DNA of 64,000 bases from Serendipita indica DSM 11827 (Eukaryota > Basidiomycota > Agaricomycetes > Sebacinales > Serendipitaceae): assembly GCA_910890315.1 (NCBI GenBank), contig CAJVGD010000006.1, positions 868,001 through 932,000 on the forward strand, read 5' to 3'. Positions 12,264-25,125 of the stretch are shown one piece after another; the stretch's first letter is position 1; every line of letters starts with the position of its first letter. The translations under genes were made by a program, and so were the position numbers. The notes below the pieces were generated by a model. The model was not told where the DNA came from, did not search any database, and was given only the letters and a program-made list of their open reading frames with translations.

Positions 12264-14323
12264 CTACCGATACTCTGCACCACAATCCCCAATCGTCGAG
12301 ATGAGCTCGCGCCCACGGCTCTCGTTGAGAACGTCGGCGATCATGGCCCTCTCCTCGTCGTTTAACCGCCACCCAGCGACCGCAAGGTTATCCTCCGTGT
12401 TGTCGCTCACACCAAGTCGTGCACCAATAATGACCGCACCCACAAACTCGTCGTGATCGAGCACCCAGCGCGTGGCAACGTTTGCGATGCTGACACGACG
12501 TGCGTCGCCCGTGCTTCTTCGGTCTGCAATCGTACGCAAGACGTGCAATAGGCGTTGGAAGAGGGACCAGGTGCCCCATGCAGACAGGATAATGTCCAGA
12601 TACTTTTTCTGAGACGGCGTGAGCGGGTCCCGCAGTGTAGGTTCGTCAAAATAGCGGTTCGGTTCGGGCGCATCGAGCCATTTGTCCGACAAGAATCCAC
12701 CACACTACCTTTTGTGAGTCAGGTGACCTTGATTGGAATAAAAGACGTACAAGAGTTCCATAGGTGAGCAATTTGAGGCCGTGGCGTTTGCAGACATCTG
12801 CCATGCCATACAGCGGACGAACGTCGATCAACGAAAACTGAAATAAAAGGTGAGTGACGGGGGGAAAAAAACCCAAAAGTGGAATTGTGAAACACACCTG
12901 GACCTGGTTGGTGAGAATCACGCCTGGACCGAGGGACGCGCAGATTTCGTCGACCCGGATCGAGTCAAAATTAACGAGACCAATACCACCGATACGCACG
13001 CCATCCTCGATTTGCTGCAACTGTTGCTGTTGCTGCTGATGTACAACGAGTTTTTCGGCTGCTTCATGTTCGAGTAGGGCAAGCTTGGCGGGGGAAGGGG
13101 CACCGCCAAACGAGCTCGAGGGGGACGAGTCGTAGGAGCTCGAGGGGGACGGGTAGCAGTCAATCTTTGTCGTAATCGTCAATCCTCCTTCTTTTTCCTT
13201 TTTTTCATGGTGGAGAGACGAGGCGGCGCGGAGACTGCTGGTGAGGGTGGAGACGGACGAGGGCGAGCCAGAAGACGAGGTGGTCAACGTGGTCGGGCTG
13301 GTGGTAGTGGTGATGGTGGTGGTGGTGAGACGCTTTGCAGACGAGGTGTGCAAAGTGGAAGCAGGGTAGGCAAGCTGAGTGGCCGGGTGTCGGAGAGATG
13401 CGAGAATGTGAAGGGCGTGGAGGTAGCGCTTGTCAGCATAATCCTGCCAATGAAACTGTAAATGGAACCAGTTAGTTTTGGGAATAGCGGTAAGAGGAGG
13501 GAAATGAATAAAACGCCGAAAAAGATGATTGCCGGAAGAACAAAGAGGAAAACCGAAAAGTCTACTCGCCTGCAAGAAATCGACGCGTGCACAGTCTTTG
13601 GACTTTGTGGCGGCGTCGACGCGCATGCGCTTTGCTCGCTCGCGGACGGCATCGAGGACATAGTCGCGGGTGAGGGGCTCTTGTGGAGCTTTGAAAATGC
13701 ACCATTTTGTCGCACCGACAACATGTTCTCCGAGGTCGTGTGGGAGCGATGAGCGAAAGTTGCCCTGGGGATTAGATTAAGTGCCAAGGCATATGCATCA
13801 AAGGCCCAAAGCACGTACAAAAAGCTGTTCAGCGCTGCCATAGTGGTCGGCTGTGATTATCGCGATAAAATCAGAGACGGAGCAAAAGGCAGCAGGCGAG
13901 ACGAGAACGCACCCTAAGGTCCACGGGTCCACGGGCCCACGTTGAGATCGATGGGTTTCGTCAGTTTGATAGAGTGCGACTCGATGGGTGTACTGACCAT
14001 GTCTAGAATAAGAAACGATCAGTAAGATTTGAATCCACATCATCATCACCAGCCCAAAAAAAAAAAGACGTACCAAAGGCCACAAATCCACGGTCAACGT
14101 GCTTGCGCATCTCACGACGGATGCGGGCGGCGGGCGCTGTGCCCCAAGCTGGTGAAGAAAGCTGCCAGAGACCAGTCCAGAGTCGTGGAACGTCGATGGA
14201 GAGCTGGCCGTCATGGGCTCGTACAGCAGGGTGGCCAAAGGAGGACGAGGGCGTCGGGTAGGCTGGCAGAACCTCTGAATGTGCCCGGGAGAGGGGCGGA
14301 ATAGCCAGCGTAAAGGATTCCAT
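12264..14323 (-). CDS. Aldo/keto reductase with a long low-complexity insert
   Basis: Multi-exon gene from ATG at 14323 (MESFTLAIPPLSRAHSEV) to 12264. After splicing, RGFVAFDMADHYGSAEQLF holds the catalytic Asp and Tyr, GATKWCIF the Lys and DFLQFHWQDY the His of the AKR tetrad. Later blocks are GLVNFDS, LIDVRPLYGMADVCKRHGLKL, YGTL-CGGFLSDKWLD, VANVATRWVLD-like sequence and VIIGARLG. Between the strand ending FHWQDYADKRYLHALHIL and the next one there is an insert of roughly 110 residues made of Thr/Ser runs, charged residues and a poly-Gln block (VHQQQQQQLQQ). AKR barrels normally have a short loop there. The intron at 13456-13569 begins with GC (CAG|GCGAGT) and is 114 nt without a stop. Substrate is unknown. 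Confidence 0.85.
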
Positions 14324-15746
14324 GATCCGTACTAAACAGATGGAGAGAGAGAGGGAGAGGGGGAGAGAAGGCGTCGGTGGCAGAACCCAAAAAAACAGAG
14401 CGTCTTTGGCCGGGCGGATTATATATTCTTCGCTGGGCGGCAATAACAGGACAACCCTGCGTCGTCGTCGTCGCCATCTCTCTCCTGTCGCCCGCCGTCC
14501 GATGAGTCGCCGACACACTAGTTGCCGGTGCGGGACCTGTTTTATTTATTATTATATTTTATATATATGTAAAATATTATTGCCGAATAAAACCTTGATA
14601 GGATCCGCGCCCGACCTTCCGAATTTGTTGGGCAAGGGCTCGGTCTCTCATCCTCTGTGAGCTCTGCCCGCATTTGCGCCAGTGCACGCACGGCTCGGTC
14701 TCATGCGGGGCAAATGGATACAATCCAGAGCGGGGGCGTGCACCCACCACCCATCTCAGCTCGCTCTCCTCCTCCTCCCCGCATGACCCGATCATCTTCT
14801 TATTCACCCATTTGCGCACCTTGGGATTATCGCGGATCTGCCAACTCGGGTCTCCCGTGGCGTCGATCGTCCAATGGCTGGTTGTTTGCACGTTAAACTG
14901 TAATCGATTGATATCATAGATTATCTCTTCGTACATTTTACCCTTGCCCCCCGGCAATCTCCTCTCTCTCTCTAGTGCAATACACATTCTCGCCACTCTC
15001 CGGCCGGACCATCTCCGTCACAAGCCCAGCCAGCCAGCCAGCAGTACAGTGAGTGTGAGCCCGGACTATTCCGCATCTCTACATGCGGTCCGGCTCTCTT
15101 CCTGTAAAACTGTACATCCTTCGGGCTCTTAGCTATTATGTCAACCTCCCTTGTCTGGTTTATATCCTATGCTGGTTTATTGCCATCCTCAGTCTTGCAC
15201 ACACTACGGATCCAGGATCCTATATGGCATTGTTTCAAGTAGATCATTTGTGTACACAAAAGTCTAAAAGGCGTATCCAACCACACCGTCTCGATTCCAC
15301 ATCGGCATCCTGGTCCATATGTTCAGGACAAAGTGTATGTGGACATATACCCTGACGTACCCACAATACTATACGAAATTAATCCCGACTCCGGCCACAG
15401 GTCCCTAGGGGGTGGCTTGGCGTAATGGGAGGATCTAGCCATCCATCGCAACTCGTCACTGCCGCCAATCGCCGTACTGACATATCTAGTCCGCGCAACT
15501 CGGAGCTGACAACGATCCATCCTTCCAAAATCGTTCCAATCTCTCCCATGTCCCTCTACCGACCCATGGGAGAACCACTCCCGATCCGGAAGACTCGTCC
15601 CTCATTGGTCAATGCGTCGACACGGATAGCGTCACCATCAGCACCATAAAAGCCCAGGCATCGTCCACCAAACTTTGAGACCACACTTTGTCCCCTCTTT
15701 GCTCATCGCCCAACTTCTCGTCTTCTACCCACCCCCTGTACTCAAA
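14324..15746. other. 1.4-kb divergent intergenic region
   Basis: Lies between the divergent aldo/keto reductase and quinone reductase genes and should hold both promoters. A purine-rich GA repeat stretch (about 14340-14370) sits just upstream of the reductase start, and an AT-rich block lies at about 14540-14580. On the minus strand an ORF of about 139 codons (14577-14996) is open but starts at GTG and resembles nothing I know, so I do not call it. No RNA gene was recognised. Confidence 0.45.
15644..15652 (+). promoter_or_regulatory. Possible TATA box of the quinone reductase gene
   Basis: The sequence CATAAAAG lies 95 bp before the ATG at 15747, followed by a pyrimidine-rich leader. Spacing fits a TATA element of a strongly expressed fungal gene. 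Based on sequence alone. Confidence 0.3.
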
Positions 15747-16610
15747 ATGACCAAATCTCCAAAGATCGCCGTCATCTACTATTCGATGTATGGGTGAGTA
15801 CTCTGTTCATCTTCAAATTGTCTCCGATCTCATGATCAACAGCCATATCAAGCAGATGGCCCACGCCGCCGTCGAAGGCATCAAGGAACAAGGCGGAACA
15901 CCAACCTTGCTCCAATTGTACGTCCCAAAAATATGACGACTCTGTATCTCTCTCACCAACACGTTCACAGCGCCGAGACGCTCCCCGGAGAAGTTCTCGC
16001 AAAAATGCACGCACCCGCCAAGGACGAGAATGTCCCAGTCGTCAAACCAGCTGATCTTACGGAATACGATGCCTTTGTATTCGCTTTCCCAACGCGTTAC
16101 GGCCGCGCCGTCGCTCAAGTCTCTGCCCTCTTCGACGCGACCGGTCAGCTCTGGGCCACGCAGGCTCTCAACGGTAAAATGGCTACCATTATCGTCAGGT
16201 ACGTCTATCTGTTTTGTCTCTCTTCTATGGAACTCTGACCACGTATTTAGTACCGCAACGCAGCATGGAGGTCAAGAAACGACAGTCTTGACGACCATTC
16301 CGTACTTGGCTCATCAAGGCATGTCAATGTTCAACAAACAACCTTCTTCCCTAACCTCCCCACCAGGTATCATCTACGTCCCGGTCGGCTACAAGAACCA
16401 AGACATTATGAACATGACTGAAATTCTCGGTGGATCCCCCTACGGCGCCGCCACTTTGGCTGCAGGAGACGGATGTGAGTATCTCTCCTTCTCTCGCCTA
16501 TTCACCTCTTAACATTTTCAACAGCCCGTCAACCCAGCGAGCTTGAGATCAAGGGTGCCAAGTTCCATGGAATGCATTTCTCCGAAATCGTTTCCAAGTA
16601 CATCAGCTAG
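15747..16610 (+). CDS. NAD(P)H:quinone oxidoreductase, WrbA/flavodoxin-like
   Basis: About 203 residues over six exons. The flavodoxin fold shows IAVIYYSMYGHIKQMA (FMN phosphate loop), FAFPTRYGRAVAQVSALFDATG, STATQHGGQETT and YVPVGYKNQD, in WrbA order, then ILGGSPYGAATLAAGDGSRQPS and a C-terminal helix. The family (fungal Pst2/Ycp4 and basidiomycete benzoquinone reductases) makes two-electron reductions of quinones with FMN, which protects against redox cycling; in wood or litter fungi it can also take part in quinone cycling during aromatic breakdown. Intron 1 splits the second Gly of the FMN loop (ATGTATGG|GTGAGT). Intron acceptors are all AG and all introns are short. Confidence 0.93.
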
Positions 16611-16859
16611 GCATCTAGATTGTACGATAGATAGAGTATAGCAGCACTTTTTGACAGCCTTTTGATTGCTCATAACGGCCCGTACGATGTATACATCGTA
16701 TACTAAGTGCGTCTATACAAGTACTGCATGGCACACGAGAGACAGAATCCAAAAGAATGTGTCCTTGATAAGTAAAAACTAGCAAATCTGCGCATTGCGC
16801 GTCGGAAACACCACGCACGAAAAAAAGGCTTCTCCAACGCTGCTGCGCCAGATTCGCTT

Positions 16860-18907
16860 CTATGTCGCACGGGTGACCGTCAAAGTTGGATATATAATCG
16901 ACTGTGTCCTTGTCGACAATGTCGGACTCCGTGCACGAATCGTTCGCTCGCCGTCATCCATACTCGTCGGTCGCTGGTAGAACAGCTCGACTGGGTCCGG
17001 CGTCGGCCCCAGCTCTCGTCCACCAGGGTAAACCGAGCTCACGACAGACTCGTTGCCACTCGTCCCCGGACGTGCAGCAAAGGCGCTTCCAGCTGTACTA
17101 GGTCGAGGGTCTGCAAATGGATCGTGCGCTTGAGAGACTGGACGGGCCAGGCCATGGTTGGCATAAGACTCCATTGCGCTGTGATACGAGTAGTGGTCAT
17201 CCGACGACACACTCGGCATCCGCGTCAGCTGAGGAGAACCAGACGGTTGATGGTGACTCGTTGCCGTGCCATATTCTGCCGACGAGAAGGATGACAAGGT
17301 CGATCGGTCAGAGACACTCTCCAGTTTAGCGTCGGATCCAAATGTCGCTTTGCGCCACAACCCAGTCTGGCGTGCCGTCTGGTTTGGGAGAGGATGCCAG
17401 TATTGATCTTGCTGCGTCTTGTTGGCAACGGTTACGGGAGCTGGATCACTAAACGGATTTTCTGCACAATGTCAGCTCATGAACCCATACTCGGAAGTAG
17501 ATACTCACCTGTCATCTGATCCTCACCACGGCTCAGGCGATATTGGGCATGGAACGACTTGGCACCTTCGAGGGCAGCCGTGAGCTGCGTCGGTGACACT
17601 CCATTCTCCTCTGTATGTCCTTGGTCGCTTGGCGGGAACGCAAATGGCGTGTAAGTTCCGGCATCGGGATATTGCCCTATTTTGCGCAGTGCATTCTTGT
17701 CCTCGATGATACTATCCCTCGAGCGCTTCTGTTGCTCAAACGCGAGGTCAAATGTTTGGTTGGAAACCATCGAGTTTGGCCTTCGTCCTGGCTCGGGGCT
17801 GGCGGCAGGTGCTGGTGGTAGCGGAAAGTTTAACCGGGTACCGGCCACACTCGCACTCATGCTAGGTTGGTTTGAGCCGACGAGCGCTGTCTGACTGTTC
17901 CGTCGCGCGTCGTGTGCCCATTCGTCGGACACGGATCCAAACGAGGATGCAGAGGTTGGTCTAGCTCGCTGAGATGCCTTTCTTCGCTTGCGTAGGATGA
18001 GGAGAGCGATGGAAATCCCAAACACGATCAGGAATACGGTGACAAGCGTACCAACGACGGCAGCAATTTTTCCCCTAGCCAAGATGGGTGAGCAAATGGG
18101 AGCTACGGCCCGGAAAGGACTCACGGCGACATGCCGCTGGATCCAGAAGCTCCAACGTAATCCGTGGGAGTGATCACTTCGGTAACGGTCGAAACAACGC
18201 CGTTCGGCAGCGTTGTCAAGTATGTTCTTGTAAGAGGTGCCGTGATCGTATGGAGGTTGCCTTGATGGTCTGTTACAACCTGGGGAGGAATCGTCGTGGT
18301 GGAACCTCCGTGGGCAAGATTGATAGGAAAGACGGTCCTGATTTTGAAGATTAAAATTAGGTGAGAATAGCAAGATTTGCTGTACATACCCGCCCATGGT
18401 CGTAGATGATCGGCTGGTGGGATTCGACGAAGCTTGCGAGGGCTGCGAACCACCAGCAACGGGCGTCGTCGGTGCAGGCGCTGCTTGGCTATTACTACTT
18501 GAGCTTGGGCTCGAACCGCCGTTTGCACTGCTCGATGAGGTGGGCGCAGGCGCGGGATTGTTCACGACATTGGTGGAACTCGTTGGGAGCACTGAGGTCG
18601 GCAGCGGGGACGTGGTGACCACAGTCGTACTTCCTCCTCCAACTAGTCCAACAACAAGTGTTTGTACCAGATTTCCGACGCCGCCTACGATTTCGCCGAG
18701 GAGGCGTTTACGGTTTTGGGGAAAAACGGCAGCTAGGTCGAGATCGAGTGCGTTAGCGTCCCCCGGAGATCTCTTTTGTGATATTTCGCGGTGATTACGA
18801 GCATGGTGAATCGAGCTCGAAAGCGCTGTTGGCGCAAATGCGAGCGAGACGATGAGCAGACGTCCGAATCCATGGCGTCGGCCACTCAGAGTCTGCATAA
18901 CATGCAT
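16860..18907 (-). CDS. Ser/Thr-rich single-pass membrane protein, sensor-like
   Basis: Begins MHVMQTLSGRRHGFGRLLIVSLAF, a probable signal peptide, at ATG 18907. The outer part is rich in Ser, Thr, Pro and Ala (likely O-glycosylated) and contains VVTDHQGNLHTITAPLTRT and TVTEVITPTDYVGASG. One membrane helix follows (VVGTLVTVFLIVFGISIALLI) with a stop-transfer run RKRRKASQRAR, then a long cytosolic tail with many Ser and Pro. Introns lie near 18,330-18,390 (donor GG|GTATGT), at the end of the outer domain, and at about 17,460-17,510, where the last exon begins ENPFSDPAPV. The layout is that of Mid2/Wsc-like wall sensors or of similar Agaricomycete proteins without known function. No Wsc cysteine domain is present. 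Confidence 0.75.
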
Positions 18908-19139
18908 GTACGAGCCCAGTTACTCGTTGAGGATAAGAAGTATGCCTGAAATGAGCGTGATGGCCGAGGCCGTTGGAAGATTTGAAGCAGACGTGATGGC
19001 CAAGTTTAGTTCCTCTCCGCTCGAAGTGCAGAACTCACGGCGGCTTTTGTAAAAACCTTAAGTCGTTGGCCACTTGGCACTGACGAAATCGAATCAAAGA
19101 ACTTTACGGGTCATAAATACAGTTTCCCCTTGTACTAGT

Positions 19140-21259
19140 CTACCTTTGAACTTGGAAGCCCCAGCGGTTGCCAGGTGGAGATGATACTTCCCACTCGAGC
19201 ACAAGTGCCTTGCTCGCTCGGCTCTCCAAGTCCACGCGCCATTCGAGCCGGCCCTCCTTCATCCCTCCCTTGTCCCGCGCAGATTTGCACCAGCGTATCC
19301 AGACACCTTGCTCGACCTCGAGTTCTTGTCCTTCCTCCATTTCCGCGAGGCCAGCGGGCTTGGTGAGGACAACTTTGATGGCAGCTCCTTCCGCCACTGG
19401 GATCACGTCCCGGACTATCAACCCACGAACCGGCGGATCCTTTCTATTTGTCACCGTACAAGTGACCGTATACACGACCCGTTGTTGATTCTGCCCAAAC
19501 AGATTGGTTGGTACGGGCAAGCGCTTGCTCTTCTGGTCATAGGCAACCCCGATCGTATAGTCGCGACCGAGGGAACATGTGAAATAGTCTCCAGGAGAGA
19601 CGTGCTACACACATGAGCTACTGTGAATATGACGTACATTTGACTCACTGGTACTTCCGACTGAGCAATGAACCCTTCATCGAGGTAGACACTCATGCTT
19701 CCAGGAAGAAGATGCGTATCTTTAGAAGAGTTTTGAATTTTTGCCTGCGAGCAAGATGAGCAGTTCTGAGGAGAGAGTATGCCAAACGTACGTGGAAATA
19801 TGCCCCGTTAATACCACGAGGAACTACCACTTGATCAATGCTCGAGTTTAGAGACAGTGTCGCAATAGCCACTTTGTGCGTTGATCCATCGCTGCGGATA
19901 TTGACTTGACCGACGACCTGAAAGTTGGTGGCCATGCTGTTCTTTGAGGCAATGGCGTCTGGAACCTCGATTTGAGGAAGAGCTTCTGCTACACTCTCGG
20001 CTTCTCCTTCTTCCCCATCATAGTCTGCCAGATGCGTTTGCTGGCCGAAACCACTTGGGGCGGGCGGCAAGGGGGCACCAGCTGGGGCTGCGGCAGGCAG
20101 TGTATTGGCAAAGGCACCGAAAGAATTCGTGCTTTGTGCGTTGTTGTTATTGTTCTGGCTACTACCGAATAATCTGAATCCACCGGTCTGTCCAAAGAGA
20201 GCTGCTTGGGGAGCAGCGGCAACCGGTTTGGAGCCAAATAGGCCGCCGCTACCGGCGACAATCTTGACACTATTCAGAGTTGGAATTCTCGTCGAAAGCG
20301 AATCTGGGCTGGCAGTTGAAAGATTCAGGATGGCATCCGTCCAATCCTCTCCGGTTGATTGCTGGACGGATGCCCGATAGTGCAACGCAAACTTGTTCGT
20401 TGGCATTCCATCAGGACCAGTGACTGCACGCAAATCGAACATTGGCTTCCACGACGCTTTCTTGACCACTGCAATGATAAGACAACGGTTGAGTGCACGA
20501 GTGGCATACGTACAGTAAGTGAGCGAAATTTCTGCCGCGTGATCTGTGTCAGAAGAGATGGTGAGCTTAACTCTCATGTTACGGAGATGCGAGCTATCAT
20601 GCTCCTCTGCAGGATCCTCGATTTCCTTTGCACACTTTTTCTCCAATTCGCGAAGGCGCAGATCGAGAGCACTCGTCTCCTCGTTATTTGTGAGACCCAT
20701 ACTCTTAAAACCGTGCAGAAAAGCGAAAAAATCATCGGGACTCATGTGTTCCGCTGATAGTGTGCGAGAATAGTTGACGAGCGCCATAGCCTGGTAGTCC
20801 AGTACTTTCTTCTGACTCGTCACAAGCGACACTTCATCTTCGAGCGCGATCAATGTCTCCGACTTGCCCGTGGTAGAATGGCGACCCCCACGCTTGGGTG
20901 GGATGCAGACGACGTCCGAGAGGATTGCATTCCCTATACCCGAGACTCTGAGGGAATCTACCACCATATTATGCGGAAGATGAGTGATTTCTACGACATT
21001 ATCGCCACTCTGTGAATGCAGAGTCAGTTTGTGTCACGAAGGGAGACTCAAGCCTGTGTCAACAGACGTCGCGGGTACTAGGCATACAGATCCTTTACGA
21101 TGAAGTGCTTTCACAAGACCGCATGTCGACAATGTGGCAACTCACCTTGAGGTCAATCGTGAATTTCCGCACTATCTCTGCGCTATCCGACTGAAAGATC
21201 GTCACAGAGTGTACTGCACTTTTCTCTGCATCAAGCTTGTGTGTAGATGAGCGATGCAT
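19140..21259 (-). CDS. DUF4139/DUF4140-type protein with FG-like repeats
   Basis: The first exon starts at 21259 (MHRSSTHKLDAEKSAVHSVTIF) and joins SGDNVVEITHLPHNMVVDSLRVSG, the N-terminal DUF4140 pattern. A helical middle follows (EDEVSLVTSQKKVLDYQ, LRLRELEKKCAKEIED), then the DUF4139 core: KASWKPMFDLRA, LHYRASVQQSTGEDWTDAIL and LSTASPDS, and a C-terminal beta region (LPGSMSVYLDEGFIAQSEV, WRVDLESRASKALVLEWEV). Inside the core lies an unusual segment of about 100 residues with Phe-Gly motifs (GGLFGSKP, ALFGQTGGFRLFG, NSFGAFA, SGFGQQ) and five Asn in a row. The family occurs from bacteria to fungi and has no firmly known function. Confidence 0.8.
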
Positions 21260-21401
21260 GAATGTCGAATGGTCCAAGGTTGCGAAAAGGTCGGCGCCTG
21301 TGGTGAAGACGGTACAGAAGGTACAAGATGGATGGGAGATCGATACATGGATACGATACAGTCGTGTGCGATGATGCCAAATTAATGCAAAGAATTCATG
21401 C

Positions 21402-24400
21402 TCATGCACTCTGAGACAAGGCTGCGACATGGGCAGTCCGCCTGCGCACTATATCATCATGATGAATCATCGAACGCAGTTCGAGTTCAATCTATATGGT
21501 GTCAATCTGCTGTTCGAGAGGCTTTTACCACACACCTTCAGAAGCCTATCCGCGTCCCACATTCTTGTCGGAAGACTTTCAAGTACAGAGTAAATCCCAG
21601 AAAGTGACTGACAACGGAGGAGATCAGACTCCCCAATCTTGAGTATTGCGAAAGAGAGGCGGAATAGTACATCCATCCCCTCTTTGTCACAGAGAAGAAG
21701 GTCCCATACTCTAAACAGGGTCTGTCCGCTGGAGTGAGCCATGGAATCTTACACAATCATAGAAACATACCTCAACTGGTAGGCAGTCGGTAAATAACGA
21801 TAAGAACCAGCTGAAGCAGATTGCTGGAAGGTCTACGGACATGTCGCCTAGGTGTTTGAATAACTTTGGGAGGTGCTCCTCGACATAGTCCAATAGGACC
21901 ATTGGACATGCCCTCGAGACCAGTAAAGACGGGGAGAAGAATTCCGCCGGGAGGATCCGTTCTATGATGGCCACAAAAACCCAGAACGCTTCTTCTTGAT
22001 TCGCAAACACCAGTAGTAGAGTTGAGGCTACAAGATTCATCCCTTGACAATAACCGACGGATGGGTTGCGCCTGCGTTGGATGAGCACTGGGTCATTCGG
22101 TGGGTATTAGACTCACAGGCTGTAAGCACCGAGAACAGCTCTTAGTTTGTCCACACCCTGGCCATCTCCACCAAAGAAGATGTTCAAGGGCATGGTCCGC
22201 GTGACGTCTTTCTCAATCTCCTCCATGGTCAGGTGCTTCGCGACTCCTTCCTTCGTCTGTCTCTGTAGTTTTTCGGCCTCGAGCCAGAGATCGCGAAACG
22301 TTCCAGGTTCGTGATTTTCGAGTGCGCCACTGGACTCGTACCACACTTTCGCTCGGTAGGTCAGAGGAATTCCCGCCCGTATCATCCGATCAAACTCTTT
22401 CTTGTCTTCTTTGCTTGTCGAGATGTGCGCGAGCCCGAGGCCTGCAGTCCACGATTCTTCTTGGTGCTCTGGATCTGCCTCTTCGGGGGGTCGGGAGAGA
22501 CCGAGTAGTGCAGCTGCTCCTGAAGACGCCTGTGCGAGGACGGCTTGGGCTGTCCCTTGCTTGGATGTAGACTCTTTGATACGTCGCTTAGCCTTCCTAA
22601 CCAATGCATCCCACTCTACTTGCTGTTGCCGCTGCTTCTCGTCGTGCACCGTTGTGAGCTCCGTAAGGAGGACTCTCACTGTCGTTATACAAACGTGGTT
22701 TGGTACCACATCTTCTCGTCTGTTGGGCGGATCCTGAGGTGCTGCACTTAGGTCTGATGGCTTTGTCTCCGCAGGTGGAGATATGTCTTCACCCTCTTGC
22801 TGAGGTAGGATGCCATCTTGACAGGAGCACGGCTCTGACATGATTTTGAGTTGTTTCTTCTTCGACGGAGGTAGTTCGCCTTCGTAACTTGGCCACCACT
22901 CTTCATCCTCAGACTCTACTTCCCGATCTGCAATGCGAACACCTGTGAGGCAAGCAGGTGCAGAGTTGTGGAATTCTCGAGCCTGTGCGAGTAGGTTCAC
23001 ATCGTACACACAAGCATCGTAGATGAATCCAAATCTATCAGTCTGGAGTTGGGCGGGTTGTTTCAACTTGTTGGCAAACCTTGAAGGTGCAGAAGGAAAT
23101 GCGGATGGTTTGAATCCGGGAACGGCAATGGAGGACGAGTATTGTCTCGACAGGTAGAGGGTAGGCGGTTTTGCTTCGACCGGAATGATCGAGTCGAGTT
23201 CAACGGTCCCTAATTTCCGAGTCGGATTGATTGCTGGGCCAGGGGGTGGTACAACAGATGACGTAGTCGTGGTCTTTGGCGGTTCGGAGGTGGCGGATGG
23301 TCGAGCAGCGAAAGGCGCGAAAAGGGGGGCAGCAAATGCTTTGGAACTTGTTCGTCGACCGATTCCAGCCAGTGTACTTGAGTTTAACGTCTTTGTCAAG
23401 TTGGATACAATGGTTTCCCTGGACTCGGTTGACTCGATATGAACCACCGCCAGAGCTGGACTCGAGACCTCCGATGTAGCGGTTGATGGTCGTTGTGGCG
23501 TGCTCCTTTGGCCACCTCGGTCTTCACGTAGCACAAAACCCTTATCGTATTTAAGATTAGCGACCAGATCGTGGGCGCGTTCTGCAATAAAAGCAGAGGT
23601 GTTGATGCCGCTATCCAGCAGGACACTACTGGGGTCGCCAGTCATGACCCGAGTGGCATAGGAGATTGCGCGAATATGATATGGATGTGGCCCCGATGGC
23701 AAAGCTGGAGCCTCCGTGCTCTTATACGACCCGTGGACCGAAGGAGTCGGCTGTTCGGGGGGTGTATGTATCTGCGTCGCAATTACAGGTGGAAGGACAG
23801 GTGTAGGAAGGGGTTGGAACCTTCCGGTTGTCGGTGATCTGTCAGGTCCGCTTGATGGTGATACGACAATAGAGAGTTTGCGTCGCGTCTGCTTCTTGCC
23901 GTCAGAGGATGTACCCGTTATGTATTGTGGCGCATTAGATGTTGCTAGCGGCGACAGCGCACTCTTCGGGTTTGAACCTTTCTGTCTCTTTTGATCACGT
24001 TCTGTCTCGTCGCCCTCGGGAGATATAGAACGTTCCCGTGTAGAATTTTCTACACCTAGAGAGCCGTCACTCTTGTTCTTGTCTCGCCACCACCCGCCCA
24101 TCCACTCTCCAAGCGTAGACATGGGCCGATGTCTACTCTCCTTGCTTCGAGTACTGACCCGGCTGCGAATGCTGGCCCTGTCCGGCGTGTCTTTGTCATT
24201 TATTCTGGAAGAAGCGATTGATCTAGTATCATCATTTGCATTGGTGCTTTCGATTGGCGAGGTAAGGACTACGCTGCTCGGAAGACCCAATGGAGTGAAT
24301 GCCTCTGCGATCGCCTCCGTGAGCGAGTCAGACATATCCTATAAACATTTTTAGTAGAGATGCGAATATAAATGGAACAAATACCAATTGTGGCCCGTCT

Positions 24401-25125
24401 ATTGTTTTGAGTGCAGTTTGTTTCTGCGATTGCCGCGTCTCGTCTACTGTAGGGCTTGATGCCCCCGTGATTTGCAGAGCTCCTTCAACAGAATTCTTTG
24501 CCACAGCATCTTTGGGTTTGTCGTGTAGTTTGGCGGATAAGAGGCGAAGTGCAGCTCCATAAATATGTTCTGGAGGATGCGCTGCCCCTGCCACTTTTGT
24601 GAGGCGCGCCATGGTCGAGAATACTTCATCTTCCGTAATCTCGTGCCACATTGTGGACAGGATTAGCGATGCAGCCTCGTCTGATAGGAATGACGACTCT
24701 GAAACCAACGGAATCGGTTGGGCTCGTGGCGTAATCCCTGGAGTAGATAGATGTCGATTATGATCTACCTGATACGAAGAATGACGACTGGTACTGGCAA
24801 ACGGATGAGCGGACGATGTCCTCCTGTGTACGGACTCGTCACTTGGAACGGGCGAGATAGGGCCTGTTGCGAAAGTCGGGCCAAAAGGATTGGACTTTGG
24901 TCGACGAAGAGGGGGTTTGACGGTTGCATTCATGTCCGACGTATCCGACGCCGTGACCTGGTGTAGCGAGCTGGCTGCGCGCTCATCCGACTGCGATTTG
25001 AGGGTAAAGTAGCTCGTGACGGGACGTGGGGGGTCATCATCGTTCGGTTTGGGAGGCCTCGAGCGAAGCTTCCTGGACGCTGATACCACCTCTTCTGCCG
25101 ATAGAGGGTGTGAATCCAGAGGCAT
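21402..25125 (-). CDS. TBC-domain Rab GTPase-activating protein
   Basis: Large protein of about 1,150 residues. Exon 1 starts MPLDSHPLSAEEVVSA at 25125 and joins the main exon (DMSDSLTEAI...) after an intron ending at about 24,342. The N-terminal two thirds are Ser/Pro-rich and disordered, with a conserved patch FGFIYDACVYDVN. The TBC domain follows: IPLTYRAKVWYESSGA with the arginine-finger region, EKDVTRTMP, SVGYCQGMNLVAS with the glutamine finger, EEAFWVFVAIIERILP and WFLSLFTDCLPVETLFRVWD. The last exon ends ELRSMIHHDDIVRRRTAHV. Such proteins switch off Rab GTPases in membrane traffic; the target Rab cannot be read from the sequence. An RPxS-rich linker could carry phosphorylation sites. 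Confidence 0.88.

Noticed and set aside
14577-14996. Minus-strand ORF of 139 codons in the divergent spacer
   Set aside because: It starts at GTG, shows no domain or splice support, and lies in promoter DNA of two genes; an open stretch of this size can occur by chance.
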